Shown here piece after piece: positions 45,643-56,889 of a stretch of DNA of 56,889 nt (position 1 is its first letter; each line of letters begins with the position of its first letter). This DNA is from Candidatus Corynebacterium avicola (GTDB taxonomy: Bacteria > Actinomycetota > Actinomycetes > Mycobacteriales > Mycobacteriaceae): assembly GCA_019114135.1 (NCBI GenBank), contig DXGC01000072.1, positions 1 to 56,889 of the forward strand, in the 5' to 3' direction. Below the pieces are notes generated by a model. The model was not told where the DNA came from. It was given only the letters and a program-made list of their open reading frames with translations, and ran no database searches. A program made the translations under genes and the position numbers.

Positions 45643-45753
45643 GTGCTGTACAGGTCCTTTGCGTGGGTGCGGGTTTTACGTGGGTCACGTACTGGTTCGG
45701 AAAAGGGTAATCCGCAGATGATTCTACAAGGCGCGGCAACTATTGCCGCATTT

Positions 45754-46605
45754 TCAGAACCAGCCCTCCGGGAAGCGGTCACCCTCGCCGTCCGGATCCC
45801 AGTCGACGTCCGGTTCGCTGTAGTGCTCGTGGTACGGGACGCTCCGGTTGGCCCCGTCGTCCCGGCCGTCGCCGTCCTGCGGGTCCGCGCCGGCAGCGGG
45901 CGTCGCCTCCCCCGCCACGGCCCACGGCAGGCCACCGGGGTGGTTGCCGCGGTACAGCGCCGTCTTGGCGATGTACTGCACCACACCGTCCGGGACCAGG
46001 TACCAGACCGACCGACCGTCCTGCGCCCGCTCCCGGATGTCGGTCGAGGAGATCGCCATCGCGGGGATGTTCACCAGGCTCAGCCGGTCGGAGTCGACCT
46101 GGCTGCGCAGCGCCTCCCCGGCGTCCGCCAGACTGTACCCGGGGCGGGTGACGCCCACGCAGTGCGCCAGGTTGAAGACGTCCTCCCAGTGCTTCCAGGT
46201 CACGATGCGCTCGAGGGCGTCCGCACCCGTGATGAAGAAGAGCTCGGCCTCCGGGTAGCGGCGCTGGATGTCCTTGAGCGTGTCCACGGTGTACGTCGCC
46301 CCGGGACGGTCGATGTCCACCCGGGAGACCAGGAACAAGGGGTTGGACGCCGTGGCGATCACCGTCATCAGGTAACGGTCCTCGGCGGCGGTGACGCGCT
46401 TGTCACGCTTCTGCCACGGGTGTCCGGTGGGCACGTAGATGACCAGGTCCAGGCCGAAACGGTCGGCCACCTCGCTTCCGGCCACGAGGTGGCCGTTGTG
46501 GATCGGGTCGAAGGTCCCGCCCATGACCCCGATGCGCCGCGGGGGCTTGTCGGGGAAACGGTCGGGCCGTCCCGACGGGCGAGGGCTCTTGTTCACGTCA
46601 GTCAC
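45754..46605 (-). CDS. nadD: Nicotinate-nucleotide adenylyltransferase
   Basis: 283 residues from GTG 46605; an upstream in-frame ATG at 46650 would add 15 residues, and the choice is uncertain. It adenylates nicotinate mononucleotide in NAD synthesis. Seen: [20 protein letters not shown] with the HxGH motif, [24 protein letters not shown] and [10 protein letters not shown] Glu/Asp-rich C-terminal tail of about 70 residues extends beyond the catalytic core. Confidence 0.94.
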   Translation of the reverse strand: MTDVNKSPRPSGRPDRFPDKPPRRIGVMGGTFDPIHNGHLVAGSEVADRFGLDLVIYVPTGHPWQKRDKRVTAAEDRYLMTVIATASNPLFLVSRVDIDRPGATYTVDTLKDIQRRYPEAELFFITGADALERIVTWKHWEDVFNLAHCVGVTRPGYSLADAGEALRSQVDSDRLSLVNIPAMAISSTDIRERAQDGRSVWYLVPDGVVQYIAKTALYRGNHPGGLPWAVAGEATPAAGADPQDGDGRDDGANRSVPYHEHYSEPDVDWDPDGEGDRFPEGWF

Positions 46606-46646
46606 GGTGCAGAAGTCTACCTGGTGGTTCTCCTCGTCCCGGCGTA

Positions 46647-47861
46647 TCACTCAGGCCAAGCCAGAGACTCGGCCCATGCCAGGGCGTTGGTCTCCACCGC
46701 GGCGGACAGTCCGTGGTCCTGGTCGGGGTAGAGCCGGACGTCCACCGAGGCACCCGAGGTCTTCGCCGACTCCGCCCACGGGTAGACCTGGGCGGCGGGG
46801 GCGACAACGTCCAGACCACCCTGCTGCACCAGGATCGGGGCAGTGAAGCCGGAGGTCGGCAGCGCGGAGTAGCGGCGCAGCGTGTCCATGGCGGAGGTCC
46901 CCATCAGCGGGCGGGTCACCAGGTCACCGGGGGCGATCCCCTCGGCGCGTTCGACCATCTCCCGGAAGCACAGGTCCTTGGACTCGTCGGCGAGCGAGCG
47001 CGCCAGGTCGGTGAACACCGGGCTGTCGGACAGCGCCCGGGCGTCCGGGTCGGAGGAGTGACGGGTGCCCTCCAGCAGGAAAGCCACGTACATCACCAGC
47101 TGCGAGGTGGTCTGCGGGACCGCGGGGATGCCCGGGGTCAGCGCCCCGAAGTAGCCGCCGATGTCCGCTGGCAGAGCAAACGCCGAAGAGCCCACCAGAG
47201 TCTCGGCTCCGTAGGTGTCGACGACCTTGTTGGCCCACACCGAGGTGTGCCCGCCCTGCGAGCCACCGTCGGTGACGAAGCCCGGCGCGAGGCGTCCTGA
47301 GCTGGCTCCACTGAGCTGGCCGAAGACCGTGCGGGCGGCGGTCACCGCATCGATGGTGTTCTTCGCCGCGGTCTCGCCCTGGGTGTAGGCGTGGCCGGAG
47401 GGATCGCCGATACCGGCGTACTCCGGGACGACCAGGACGTAGCCGGCCTCGAGCCAGGGGCCGAGCCAGTCGTCGTAGCGTCCGCCGGTGCCGAACTTCA
47501 GACCGATGTCGCAGTTCTCCCCCACTCCGACGGTGCCGTGGGTGTAGGCCAGCACGCGGTAGCTGCCGTCGTCCCGGGTGGTGTTCGGGACGTAGACGTT
47601 GGCCTTGGTCATGGCAGCGGAACCGTCACCGGCGACCGAGGGGTAGGTGATGCGGTGGGCGCTCTTCGCCCCGCGGACCATGACGTCCGGCAGGTTCGTG
47701 ATCTCCTCGACGGTGACGTCGGCGGCGGAGGTCACGGCGGACATGGAAGACGGGGTGCCGGACGCCACGCCCGCTGCGACAGGGGCAACGGTCAGCGCGG
47801 CGACAAGCAGGGCCGCGGACACGGTCCGTCCTACCCGAACGCGGTCTGTGTCGATGATCAT
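46647..47861 (-). CDS. Secreted lipase/esterase (alpha/beta hydrolase, LIP family)
   Basis: 404 residues from ATG 47861, preceded by AAGGAG. Signal peptide: [17 protein letters not shown]. Alpha/beta hydrolase elements: [13 protein letters not shown], nucleophile elbow [11 protein letters not shown], the aspartate in [13 protein letters not shown] and the histidine in [12 protein letters not shown]. It resembles actinobacterial secretory lipases that act on acylglycerols or mycolate-type lipids. The 3' end lies beside nadD. Divergent from the YwiC-like gene with a 69-bp shared promoter region. Confidence 0.9.
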   Translation of the reverse strand: MIIDTDRVRVGRTVSAALLVAALTVAPVAAGVASGTPSSMSAVTSAADVTVEEITNLPDVMVRGAKSAHRITYPSVAGDGSAAMTKANVYVPNTTRDDGSYRVLAYTHGTVGVGENCDIGLKFGTGGRYDDWLGPWLEAGYVLVVPEYAGIGDPSGHAYTQGETAAKNTIDAVTAARTVFGQLSGASSGRLAPGFVTDGGSQGGHTSVWANKVVDTYGAETLVGSSAFALPADIGGYFGALTPGIPAVPQTTSQLVMYVAFLLEGTRHSSDPDARALSDSPVFTDLARSLADESKDLCFREMVERAEGIAPGDLVTRPLMGTSAMDTLRRYSALPTSGFTAPILVQQGGLDVVAPAAQVYPWAESAKTSGASVDVRLYPDQDHGLSAAVETNALAWAESLAWPE

Positions 47862-47930
47862 ATGTCGGTTCTCCTTGAAGATGGTCAGAATCATCCCGGG
47901 GGCGCCCCGGGCCGCGATACGCTCACTGTC

Positions 47931-48917
47931 ATGAGTAAGAAGGCAAAACAAGCATCAGGGTCCAAGGCGGCCAAGGGTTCCAAGAAGCACGGAACCAACC
48001 CGTGGAAGCCGAACCAGCACGGTGCCTGGCCGATGATCGTCATCCCGGTGATCGTCGGGGTGTTCTGGATGCTGAAGGTGTGGGACACCCTCCTCCCCGT
48101 GGACCGTGGTGACGGACTCCGCGGCACCGCCGGCATGTGGCTGGCCTACCTCGCGGTGACCGTGGCCTGGGTGGTGGGCTACCACGCCTTCTTCGCCGCG
48201 GGGATCTGGATGAAGGCCCGTAACGCCACGCTGAAGAAGGCCTCCAGGACGCCGATGCTGGTCTACGGCGCCATCGCCGGTGTGGCCGCGGTGATCGCCC
48301 TGCTGCTGCAACCGCACCTGCTGTGGTGGGTGTTCGTCTTCGGCCCGCTGATCGCCATCGCCGTCTACGAGACCTGGCGTGGTACGCCCCGCTCGCTGCT
48401 GTCCGGCGTGGCCACCACGGCCGCCTCCACGTTCATCGTGCCGGTGGGCGCGACGATCGGGCTGGGGGCGTCCCGTCCGGTCTCCGGTGGGGTGACCTGG
48501 ACGTCCAACCTGTTCACCACCGATGTGGTGGAGGCGGTGCCGTCGGCGGTGTGGGTGACCGTCTTCTGGCTGCTGCTGTACACGGTGGGCACGGTCCCGT
48601 ACGTGAAGACGATGATCCGCAAGAAGGGTGACCAGGCCTGGCTGATCGGTTCCCAGGTGTTCCACCTGGTGGCGCTGATCGCCGTACTCGCGACCTTCCC
48701 GGTCAGGCACCTGCACTGGGCCGCATGGCTGGTCGCCGTCGTGGCCTTCGCGGTGGCGCTGTGGCGTTCCCGGGCGGTGCCGGCGTCCGCTGCGGCCGGT
48801 AACCCCTGGCCACCGAAGAAGGTCGGCGTCCGCGAGGCTCCGCTGCACGCTGCAGTCGCTGTGGCCTGCCTGATGGCTGCTCTGCTCTATGACGGACCGC
48901 TGATGCTGTTCATCTGA
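47931..48917 (+). CDS. YwiC-like integral membrane protein
   Basis: 328 residues from ATG 47931. A lysine-rich N-terminus (MSKKAKQASGSKAAK) precedes NPWKPNQHGAWPMIVIPVIVG, the signature start of YwiC-like proteins, followed by about nine helices. GRPVSGGVTW-like and KTMIRKKGDQ stretches lie in the loops. The function is unknown. The frame is open further upstream, but that part is antisense to the lipase gene. Confidence 0.9.
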   Translation: MSKKAKQASGSKAAKGSKKHGTNPWKPNQHGAWPMIVIPVIVGVFWMLKVWDTLLPVDRGDGLRGTAGMWLAYLAVTVAWVVGYHAFFAAGIWMKARNATLKKASRTPMLVYGAIAGVAAVIALLLQPHLLWWVFVFGPLIAIAVYETWRGTPRSLLSGVATTAASTFIVPVGATIGLGASRPVSGGVTWTSNLFTTDVVEAVPSAVWVTVFWLLLYTVGTVPYVKTMIRKKGDQAWLIGSQVFHLVALIAVLATFPVRHLHWAAWLVAVVAFAVALWRSRAVPASAAAGNPWPPKKVGVREAPLHAAVAVACLMAALLYDGPLMLFI

Positions 48918-49037
48918 CGGTCGTGTTGTGGGGTACTTCTCGAATGCGTGAACGTCGTTGCGTGAAGTGCAACGAGATGATCAAACCACACGGGGGACGT
49001 TAAGGGTAGCGAAACCTTGTACCCCCCTCTACCCGCG

Positions 49038-49865
49038 TCATGCAAGCAGATTCGCCAGGGCGTCCGCGGGACGACGGTCGCCGGCGGTCGCGGCGTCCGG
49101 ATCCTCGGAGGCGGCGCTGAAGTAGTCGGCGTGGGCACCGGCGTCCTCCTCGTCGGTGAGGGCGAGGTACACCGAGCGTGGGCCGAAGTCGCAGACGAAG
49201 TCGTCGGTCACGCAGTAGCTGTGCACCGGGTAGGACTGCCCCGCGGTGAGCAGATCAGGAGTGCGGTGGAAGGGGTTGCCCATGTACACCGCACCGCGCA
49301 GCCGCCCCTGCTCGGCGAGCTGGTGCTGCACCGGCCCGAGCACCGCCACACCCTGGGAGTAGGCCAGGGACACGTAGTCCGGTTTACAGCCGGTGGAGTC
49401 CTCGTACTCCTCGACGGTGTCGATACCGCCCGGCAGTCCGCGGACCATGGAGTCACCGAACTGACCGACACCGGTGACCAGCGTCAACGGGTCGATGTCC
49501 TCCCCCGCCTCACCGACGGGGAAGCGCGCCGGGTACTTCGACGCGTCGACGGCAAGGACGCGGGCGACGTTGTCGTCGAAGAGGCCGGGGTGCACCTGGG
49601 TGGTGTAGTCGAGGAAGCGGTGCAACGTCTCACCCTCGTAGCCGTTGGAGTAACCGTTGGACGGGCTCGGCGGATAGATGTCGTTCTCCTCGCTTCCGCG
49701 GGCGGTGAGGACGACCACCTCGGGGCAGTCGTCTTCCGTGGTCACAGCAGAAACCGCCGCCGGATCCGGCTGTGCGGTTCCGGCGGCGGCGGTCCCCGCT
49801 CCCCCGATCACGGAGGCGAGGGCGACGGTTGCGATGACGGTACGGCGGGGACGCATTCTCTCCAT
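49038..49865 (-). CDS. Secreted cutinase-family esterase
   Basis: 275 residues. Signal peptide: RRTVIATVALASVIGGAGTAAAG. Cutinase family motifs: CPEVVVLTARGSEEN (oxyanion region), nucleophile elbow AYSQGVAVLG (Gly replaced by Ala before Tyr), disulfide cysteines (DDCPEV and TGCKPDY; YCVTDDFVCDFG), and the catalytic His in AHADYF. Such enzymes hydrolyse lipids or polyesters; in corynebacteria several act on envelope lipids. It converges with the YwiC-like gene. Confidence 0.92.
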   Translation of the reverse strand: MERMRPRRTVIATVALASVIGGAGTAAAGTAQPDPAAVSAVTTEDDCPEVVVLTARGSEENDIYPPSPSNGYSNGYEGETLHRFLDYTTQVHPGLFDDNVARVLAVDASKYPARFPVGEAGEDIDPLTLVTGVGQFGDSMVRGLPGGIDTVEEYEDSTGCKPDYVSLAYSQGVAVLGPVQHQLAEQGRLRGAVYMGNPFHRTPDLLTAGQSYPVHSYCVTDDFVCDFGPRSVYLALTDEEDAGAHADYFSAASEDPDAATAGDRRPADALANLLA

Positions 49866-49913
49866 ACGTCCCTACAGTACGTTCCCCACCTGAAGTAGTG
49901 GGGAAATCGGTCC

Positions 49914-51233
49914 TTACGGGCGGGTCTGACCCTCACCGTTGACGATCCACTTGGTGCTGGTCAGCTCCGGCAGACCCATCGGGCCACGGGCGTGCAGCTT
50001 CTGGGTGGAGATGCCGATCTCGGCACCGAACCCGAACATCTCGCCGTCGGTCCAGGCGGTCGAGGTGTTGACCATCACCGCCGCGGCATCGACGTTCTGC
50101 TCGAAGTAACGGGTCACCTTGTAGTCGGTGGCGCTGATGCCCTCTGTGTGGCCGGTGGTGTACCGGCCGATGTGCTCGACGGCGGCCTCGACCCCGTCGA
50201 CGACGGCGGCGGCGATGTCGAAGGAGCCGTACTCCTCGACCCAGTCCTTCTCCTCGGCCTGGACCACGCCGCCGACACCCAGTGCGGAGAGCTCGGAAAC
50301 CTCGCCGTGGACGGTGACTCCGGCGTCCTGCAGGGCGGTGAGCACCTTCTTCTTGTCCTCGTCAGCGAGGGCGGCGTCCAGCAGGACGACCTCGGTGGCG
50401 TTGCACACCGAGCAGCGGCGGGTCTTGCCGTTGATGACCAGCTGGATGGCCTCGTCGACGTCGGCGGAGCCGTCGATGTAGAAGTGGCAGTTGCCGGTGC
50501 CGGTCTCGATCGCCGGGACGGTCGCCCCGGTGACCACGGCGTTGATCAGGCCCGCGCCACCGCGCGGGATGACGATGTCCACCAGGCCGCGGGCGGTGAT
50601 CAGGTCCTGCACGGAGTCGTGGGTCTCGCACGGGAGCAGCTGGACGGTCTCGCGGGGAAGACCGTGCTCCACGGAGACCTCCTGCAGGATCTCCACCAGG
50701 CGGGTGTTGGAGTTCTGGGCGGACTTCGAGCCGCGCAGCAGGGGCACGTTGCCGGACTTCACGGCCAGACCGAAGGCGTCGACGGTGACGTTCGGGCGGG
50801 CCTCGTAGACCATGCCCATCACGCCGAGCGGGACGCGGACCTGGCGCATCTGCAGGCCGTTGGGGCGGGTGGAGCCGCGGACCACGTCACCGACCGGGTC
50901 GGCGAGGTCGGCGACCTGGCGCAGGCCGCCGGCGATGCCCTCGATACGGGCGGCGTCCAGCGCGAGGCGGTCGATGAGCGCCTCGGACATGCCGCGCTCA
51001 CGTCCGGCGGCGATGTCCTTCTCGTTGGCCGCGATGATGGAGTCGGTCTCGGCGACCAGGCGGTCGGCGGCGTCGAGGAGAAGGTCGTTCTTCTGGGTGG
51101 TCGTCAGCGCGGGACGCTTGGACACCTCGCGGGCCTTCTGGGCCTTGGCGAGGACCTCGTCGCGCTCGGCGGCGCGGGTCGGGGTGAGTCCGGCGGTGGA
51201 ATCGGTGGCTGGGGTGATCGTCGCGTCGGTCAT
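49914..51233 (-). CDS. proA: Gamma-glutamyl phosphate reductase
   Basis: 439 residues from ATG 51233. It reduces glutamyl-5-phosphate in proline synthesis. Seen: [36 protein letters not shown] with the catalytic Cys region, IVPRGG ([14 protein letters not shown]), [22 protein letters not shown] and [12 protein letters not shown]. It follows proB with a 56-bp gap. Confidence 0.97.
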   Translation of the reverse strand: MTDATITPATDSTAGLTPTRAAERDEVLAKAQKAREVSKRPALTTTQKNDLLLDAADRLVAETDSIIAANEKDIAAGRERGMSEALIDRLALDAARIEGIAGGLRQVADLADPVGDVVRGSTRPNGLQMRQVRVPLGVMGMVYEARPNVTVDAFGLAVKSGNVPLLRGSKSAQNSNTRLVEILQEVSVEHGLPRETVQLLPCETHDSVQDLITARGLVDIVIPRGGAGLINAVVTGATVPAIETGTGNCHFYIDGSADVDEAIQLVINGKTRRCSVCNATEVVLLDAALADEDKKKVLTALQDAGVTVHGEVSELSALGVGGVVQAEEKDWVEEYGSFDIAAAVVDGVEAAVEHIGRYTTGHTEGISATDYKVTRYFEQNVDAAAVMVNTSTAWTDGEMFGFGAEIGISTQKLHARGPMGLPELTSTKWIVNGEGQTRP

Positions 51234-51289
51234 GGTTTCCAAGGGTACGCGATCAACGCCCCGAAATCACCCAGATTGTTCAACAATCT

Positions 51290-52639
51290 TTAACTGGTGG
51301 CTCCGTACACCCGGGACTGGCGGTTGGAGTAGGTCGCCATGTAGTCCACGTGGACCACCGGACGCTGGGCGAAGTCCGGCAGCTCGGAGGTGGACTTGCC
51401 GATCATGCCCTCCAGTGTGGCGGAGTCGTAGTTCACCTCGCCACGGCCGATGAGCACACCGTCCGGCCCGACGATGTCCAGCACCTCTCCGGAGGTGAAG
51501 CCACCGTCCACCCGGGTCAGGCCGACCGCGAGCAGCGAACTGTGACGCTCCATGGCCTTCGCCGCACCGGCGTCCAGGTGCAGGGTGCCGGCGGAGTCCG
51601 CGGCATAGAGCACCCAGAACTTCCAGGCCGAGAGGCGGTCCTCGCGGGGCCAGAAGCAGGTCCCGACCTTCGCCTGGTCCAGGGCGGCACCGATGTTCTC
51701 GGTGGAGGTCAGCAGCACGGGAATACCGGCGCGGGACGCCAGACGTGCCGCGGAGACCTTCGCGGCCATGCCACCGGTGCCCAGGCGTCCACCGTCACCG
51801 GCGACGACACCACGCAGGTCCTTGCCGGTCTTGACCTCGGCAATGAAGCGGGCGTCCGGCTCGGCGGGATTGCGGTCGTAGAGACCGGCGACGTCGGAGA
51901 GCAGCACCAAGGCGTCGGCGTAGGCCAGGTGGGACACCAGGGAGGCCAGACGGTCGTTGTCGCCGAAGCGCATCTCCGAGGTGGCGACGGTGTCGTTCTC
52001 GTTCACGATCGGCACGGCCTTGAGCTGGCGCAGGCGGTCGACGGTGCGCTGGGTGTTGCGGGCGCGGTCACGACGGGCCGCGTCCGAGGCAGTGAGCAGC
52101 ACCTGGCCGATGGAACGGCCGTAACGGGCGAAGCTACGGGCCCACTCCTGGGCCAGGAGGACCTGTCCGGCGGCGGCCGCGGCCTGCTTCGTGGCCAGGT
52201 CGGTGGGCTTCTGGGTCAGCCCCAGCGGACCCATGCCACAGGCCACCGCACCGGAGGACACGACGATCACGTCGGTGTCGCGGTCCATACGGGCCTCGAG
52301 GGCGTCGGCGATGACATCGATCTGCTCCGGGCTGACCAGCCCGGTGTCGTCGGTGAGGCTGGAGGAGCCGATCTTCACGACGATGCGCTTGGCGTTGCGG
52401 ATGGTGGTGCGGACATCGGAGCGGTGCCCGTACTCCGGGTCATCCTCGGTGGCCTCGGCGTCGGGGAACTCCTTGGTCGTGGCGGGGATGACCGGACCGG
52501 GCTGATGCACCGCGTCCGTGCCGAACTCCAGGGGAGCAGGATACTCGAAGACGGACGTCGACGATTCGTCACTTTCACCAGAGGTGCCGGAGTCACCGGC
52601 GAACGCAGGGGCATCAGTTGTGTCGGACATGCCACTCAT
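51290..52639 (-). CDS. proB: Glutamate 5-kinase with N-terminal extension
   Basis: 449 residues; typical ProB is about 370. The extra 78 residues at the N-terminus are acidic and Ser/Pro-rich ([17 protein letters not shown]). The kinase part has [51 protein letters not shown], and a C-terminal PUA domain ([17 protein letters not shown]). ATG codons at 52639 and 52630 are both possible; the extension itself may be untranslated if an internal start is used, but I see no better one. It catalyses the first, feedback-controlled step of proline synthesis. Confidence 0.95.
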   Translation of the reverse strand: MSGMSDTTDAPAFAGDSGTSGESDESSTSVFEYPAPLEFGTDAVHQPGPVIPATTKEFPDAEATEDDPEYGHRSDVRTTIRNAKRIVVKIGSSSLTDDTGLVSPEQIDVIADALEARMDRDTDVIVVSSGAVACGMGPLGLTQKPTDLATKQAAAAAGQVLLAQEWARSFARYGRSIGQVLLTASDAARRDRARNTQRTVDRLRQLKAVPIVNENDTVATSEMRFGDNDRLASLVSHLAYADALVLLSDVAGLYDRNPAEPDARFIAEVKTGKDLRGVVAGDGGRLGTGGMAAKVSAARLASRAGIPVLLTSTENIGAALDQAKVGTCFWPREDRLSAWKFWVLYAADSAGTLHLDAGAAKAMERHSSLLAVGLTRVDGGFTSGEVLDIVGPDGVLIGRGEVNYDSATLEGMIGKSTSELPDFAQRPVVHVDYMATYSNRQSRVYGATS

Positions 52640-52711
52640 TATTACCCGCCGACCGACCCAATCGCCATGAAACCGTGATGCCCACCGCGGACTGTGGGTG
52701 GACGCCGGGCA

Positions 52712-54250
<1,539 letters not shown>

Positions 54251-54330
54251 TCATGGTGATGAATCCGTGCAATCCTACCACCTGAGACGGCGTTTACCTC
54301 AGTCGCGAGCAGTGGCTGACCGAGCCGCGG

Positions 54331-55284
54331 TCACTCCCCGATGATCTCGATCATGTCGTCCAACACGACCTCGGCGGCCACGAGGGACGCATTGAGGAAC
54401 CACGGGTCGAGGTCCACTTCGTAGGCGTTGCCGTCGGCGACCACGGGGAGACGTTTCCAGGTGTCTGTCTCGGCGAACTCCCCCGACTCACCGGCGAAGC
54501 CGTAGAAAAGGTAGTCCGCGTCGAGCATCGCCGCGTTCTCCGTGGCGAGGTCCATGCTCGCCGAATCGGTGAACTGCTGGGACTCGGGACGCTCGAGTCC
54601 GGCGTCCGCGGCCACACTGCCGGCCAGCGAGAGGGGGCCGAAGGTGAGGTACTCGTCGCCACGACCGCGGATCAGGGAGATCGAGGGGTTCCCGGAACGG
54701 GACTCGCCCCACTCCTTCGCCCGCTTCTCGTAGTCGTCGAGGAATTCGTCGGCCTGCTCCCGGCGGTCGACAGCGTCGGCGAGGATGGCGAGATCGTCCT
54801 TCCACTGCTCGGAACCACCGTTGGTGGTGACGACCTCGGCAATGTCGGCGTACTGGTCCAGCTGGTTCTGCTCGGTGCGGTCGTTCGACAGGATGAGGTC
54901 GGGCTCCAGCGTCGCCATCTGCTCCAGGTCGGGGGTCTGGCGCTCCCCCACGATCTCGATGGCGGACAGGTCCAGGTCGTCGCCGAAACGCTCGGTGATG
55001 TAGTCCGGGATACCACGGGTGTCCGTACCGCTGGACTTCGCGACGGCGAGTCCCACCGGGACGATGCCGAGCAGCAGCAGGTGGTCCAGGTGCCCGGTGG
55101 ACAGGGCGATGACGCGGGGCGTCTGTTCGTCTGACCCGTCGGAGGCACTGTCGTCGCCGGACTCGGACAAGCTGTCGTCGCCGGAGCTGCAGGCGGCGAG
55201 AACGGCGGCGGCACCGGTGGCGAGCGTGCCCACCAGGAAGGAACGGCGGTTCAGTGGGGCGGTGGAGAGTGTACGTCGGGACAT
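54331..55284 (-). CDS. Iron-siderophore ABC transporter binding lipoprotein (Tat-type signal)
   Basis: 317 residues from ATG 55284 (a TTG two codons upstream is also open). The N-terminus has NRRSFLVGTLATGAAAVLAAC, combining a twin-arginine motif with a lipobox, so a Tat-exported lipoprotein is inferred. FecB-like features: VIALSTGHLDHLLLLGIVPVG, DLEQMATLEPDLILSNDRTE, TWKRLPVVADGNAYEVD. No permease genes are adjacent. A DtxR-like palindrome overlaps its start region, consistent with iron control. Confidence 0.9.
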   Translation of the reverse strand: MSRRTLSTAPLNRRSFLVGTLATGAAAVLAACSSGDDSLSESGDDSASDGSDEQTPRVIALSTGHLDHLLLLGIVPVGLAVAKSSGTDTRGIPDYITERFGDDLDLSAIEIVGERQTPDLEQMATLEPDLILSNDRTEQNQLDQYADIAEVVTTNGGSEQWKDDLAILADAVDRREQADEFLDDYEKRAKEWGESRSGNPSISLIRGRGDEYLTFGPLSLAGSVAADAGLERPESQQFTDSASMDLATENAAMLDADYLFYGFAGESGEFAETDTWKRLPVVADGNAYEVDLDPWFLNASLVAAEVVLDDMIEIIGE

Positions 55285-55289
55285 GGACA

Positions 55290-55303
55290 ATAGGATAGCC
55301 TAT
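55290..55303. promoter_or_regulatory. Candidate DtxR-type iron box (palindrome)
   Basis: ataggatagcctat is a palindrome with arms atagg/cctat around atag, close in form to the corynebacterial DtxR box (AGGTTAGGCTAACCT). It lies 5-19 bp upstream of the ATG of the siderophore-binding lipoprotein and fits an operator position. Confidence 0.5.
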
Positions 55304-55487
55304 GTTTCTACTGACGAGCGGGGAAGGAAGCGTTACGGATCTGGCGGCCCCCTGGCAGCGTCCTACCGAATCCGTTACGATCCCCTCCCACCACCTATCG
55401 CGCAGGCGCGGGAAACGCGGCCAGATGAGCGTCCTTCCCTATAAACTCCCGACACAAGGGGAAGAACACGGGGAATCAGGGGAACAC

Positions 55488-56447
55488 ATGGGGACGACTC
55501 GAAGATTCTGGCGCACGAATGAACTTGTTGCAGCAGGGATGACGGAGAAACTCATCGCCAGCGCGGTCCGCCGTGGCGAACTGCACCGAGTGGCGAGGGG
55601 GCTGTACAGCAAAGAAGAACCGGACGACCTGCTCACTCTCCAGGGCCTGGCCTGGCTGCACCCGGGCCTCGTCTACGTCGGGGACACTGCAGGATTCATC
55701 CACGACCTCTGTCCCATGACCTGGCCGGCGACTGCAGCCACCATCCGCGGACGCAGCCCCGACGGTGGCGCGCTGCTGTCCCTGACCAGCGCGGCTACCG
55801 GACCGTCGATCCTGTCCAAGGGCGTACGGGTCGTGTCCCCCATTGAAGCAGCTACAGCGATGACCATCGCGAACCACGGAGGCCTTCGACGAGGGTTGGA
55901 AAGGAGGTACCAAGGTACGAGAGGAAACGAGCGCCTCGCTGAGCATCTCGCCGCTATGCCACCGCGCCGACGGGCGATAGCCACCGAACTCCTCGAGGGA
56001 ATCGTGACCGGCACTGCGAGCAGTCTGGAACAAAAGGCAGTCCGCGGGATCGTCGACGGATTGGACGGTCTGGACGTCACCGTGCAGATCAATGCCATGG
56101 TGCGCGGCTACCGATTCGACATCGTGATTCCGGAAGCGAAGGTGTGCATCGAAATCGACAGCCAGACCTACCATGCTCCTGGCAAGGCAACGACGGACGC
56201 TTTCCTCAACGACCGGTGGAAAGGAAATGCGGCGGCGCGGTGGGGTTACACCCTGTTGCGCTACTCCGACGTAGACGTCAACCAAGCGATGCCGTTCGTG
56301 CAGGCGGAGGTGCGGGACACTGTCGAGTTCGTCCTGGCGCACCCTCGCGGGCGGACCTCCCGGGCCGTGGAGATCCCGACGGACCGGCAGTGGTGGCTGT
56401 GGCATCCGTGGAAGGTGGACCGCTTCGGGAAGGGACGCTCGGGGTAG
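55488..56447 (+). CDS. AbiEi-like antitoxin-domain protein with DUF559-type nuclease-like C-terminus
   Basis: 319 residues from ATG 55488 (GGGGA upstream). Residues 1-50 (RRFWRTNELVAAGMTEKLIA, VRRGELHRVARGLYSK) form the winged-helix domain of AbiEi-type proteins. The middle is unassigned. The C-terminus (about 225-290) has GYRFDIVIPEAKVCIEIDSQ, a DUF559/VSR-like fold with D...E-I-D acidic residues but no clear Lys in the usual place. This combination is common in actinobacteria. No AbiEii toxin gene adjoins it. Role uncertain. It lies between obgE and rpmA. Confidence 0.75.
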   Translation: MGTTRRFWRTNELVAAGMTEKLIASAVRRGELHRVARGLYSKEEPDDLLTLQGLAWLHPGLVYVGDTAGFIHDLCPMTWPATAATIRGRSPDGGALLSLTSAATGPSILSKGVRVVSPIEAATAMTIANHGGLRRGLERRYQGTRGNERLAEHLAAMPPRRRAIATELLEGIVTGTASSLEQKAVRGIVDGLDGLDVTVQINAMVRGYRFDIVIPEAKVCIEIDSQTYHAPGKATTDAFLNDRWKGNAAARWGYTLLRYSDVDVNQAMPFVQAEVRDTVEFVLAHPRGRTSRAVEIPTDRQWWLWHPWKVDRFGKGRSG

Positions 56448-56564
56448 CGTCACGGCGGCAGGAATCTGGAGCGGCGCGCGGGAGGGGTGCCGTAACGGTT
56501 TGGACGGATCACTGCCGTGGGAGGACATGATCCGTAACGCTTACCTGCCGTACGGACACGCGAA

Positions 56565-56593
56565 ACCCCCGCAGCCCGGAGGCGTGCGGGGGT
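56565..56593 (-). terminator. Terminator downstream of rpmA
   Basis: Inverted repeat acccccgca / tgcgggggt with a loop of 11 bases; on the minus strand it is followed by ttt. It lies 24 bp beyond the rpmA stop codon, so rpmA is probably not co-transcribed with obgE. Confidence 0.8.
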
Positions 56594-56616
56594 CTCGTGG
56601 AGAACTACGGTCGGGA

Positions 56617-56883
56617 CTAGGCCTCGACGGTCTGGTCCTCGACGATGTTCACCAGACGACGGTTGCGGCGGGTGCTGAACTGCACGGCGCCGGCCTTCAG
56701 GGCGAACAGGGTGTCGTCGCCACCACGGCCGACGTTCTCACCCGGGTGGAAAGAAGTGCCGCGCTGACGGATCAGGATCTCGCCGGCCTTGACCTGCTGA
56801 CCACCGAACCGCTTGACACCGAGACGCTTGGACTCGGAATCGCGACCGTTGCTGGAGCTGGATGCACCCTTCTTGTGTGCCAT
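56617..56883 (-). CDS. rpmA: 50S ribosomal protein L27
   Basis: 88 residues: [19 protein letters not shown] then [20 protein letters not shown] and [20 protein letters not shown] are the L27 signature. It stabilises tRNA at the peptidyl transferase centre. rplU would be expected just beyond the right edge. A terminator follows. Confidence 0.98.
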   Translation of the reverse strand: MAHKKGASSSSNGRDSESKRLGVKRFGGQQVKAGEILIRQRGTSFHPGENVGRGGDDTLFALKAGAVQFSTRRNRRLVNIVEDQTVEA

Positions 56884-56889
56884 GGTCTT

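Overview
The window looks like a chromosomal segment of a high-GC Corynebacterium. The evidence is the corynebacterial core order rpmA, obgE, proB, proA, nadD, rsfS, phosphoglycerate-mutase-like gene, degV, comEA, comEC, holA, rpsT, lepA, together with IS31831-like ISL3 elements, candidate DtxR-type iron boxes and cutinase/lipase-type secreted hydrolases. The species cannot be fixed from the sequence alone.

Region 1 (1-6.9 kb) is accessory and partly decayed. It holds the 3' part of a succinate-semialdehyde dehydrogenase gene, a class-A-beta-lactamase-like secreted serine hydrolase lying between two 135-bp copies of the dehydrogenase 3' end, a frameshifted YdcF-like gene, a membrane-anchored hypothetical protein and a Tat-exported phospholipase C. 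Region 2 (6.5-15.2 kb) holds IS debris around lepA: one ISL3 element with a frameshifted transposase, an AT-rich multi-spanning membrane protein, and an intact ISL3 element (with an 8-bp target duplication) inserted in the opposite orientation into an older, decayed ISL3 element. Region 3 (15.2-20.2 kb) carries a GNAT acetyltransferase, a PemK/MazF-like protein, an alkB-tag DNA-alkylation repair pair, an unknown protein, a short-chain dehydrogenase and rpsT.

Region 4 (20.3-32.0 kb) is the most interesting: five tightly packed co-directional genes that read as a composite defence operon. They encode (i) an unknown protein ending in a coiled coil and two membrane helices with a CorA-like layout, (ii) an AddB-like protein with a PD-(D/E)xK nuclease and a Cys/His cluster, (iii) an AddA/UvrD-like helicase-nuclease, (iv) an McrB-type AAA+ GTPase with an N-terminal HARE-type winged helix, and (v) an McrC-type PD-(D/E)xK nuclease. 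Two ATGA-type overlaps (genes 2/3 and 4/5) support translational coupling. The inferred model is a type IV (McrBC-like) recognition and cleavage module coupled to an AddAB-like end-processing machine and a membrane effector.

Region 5 (32.0-56.9 kb) is mainly core genome: DUF418 membrane protein, OFA-type MFS transporter, an iron-siderophore binding lipoprotein interrupted by an in-frame stop codon, GNAT protein, flavin monooxygenase, holA, comEC, comEA, a DegV protein split by a large charged insert, phosphatase, rsfS, nadD, lipase, YwiC-like protein, cutinase, proA, proB, obgE, a second siderophore-binding lipoprotein, an AbiEi/DUF559-like protein and rpmA. The SBP and AbiEi-like genes separate obgE from rpmA, which are normally adjacent. 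No tRNA, rRNA or CRISPR array was recognised.
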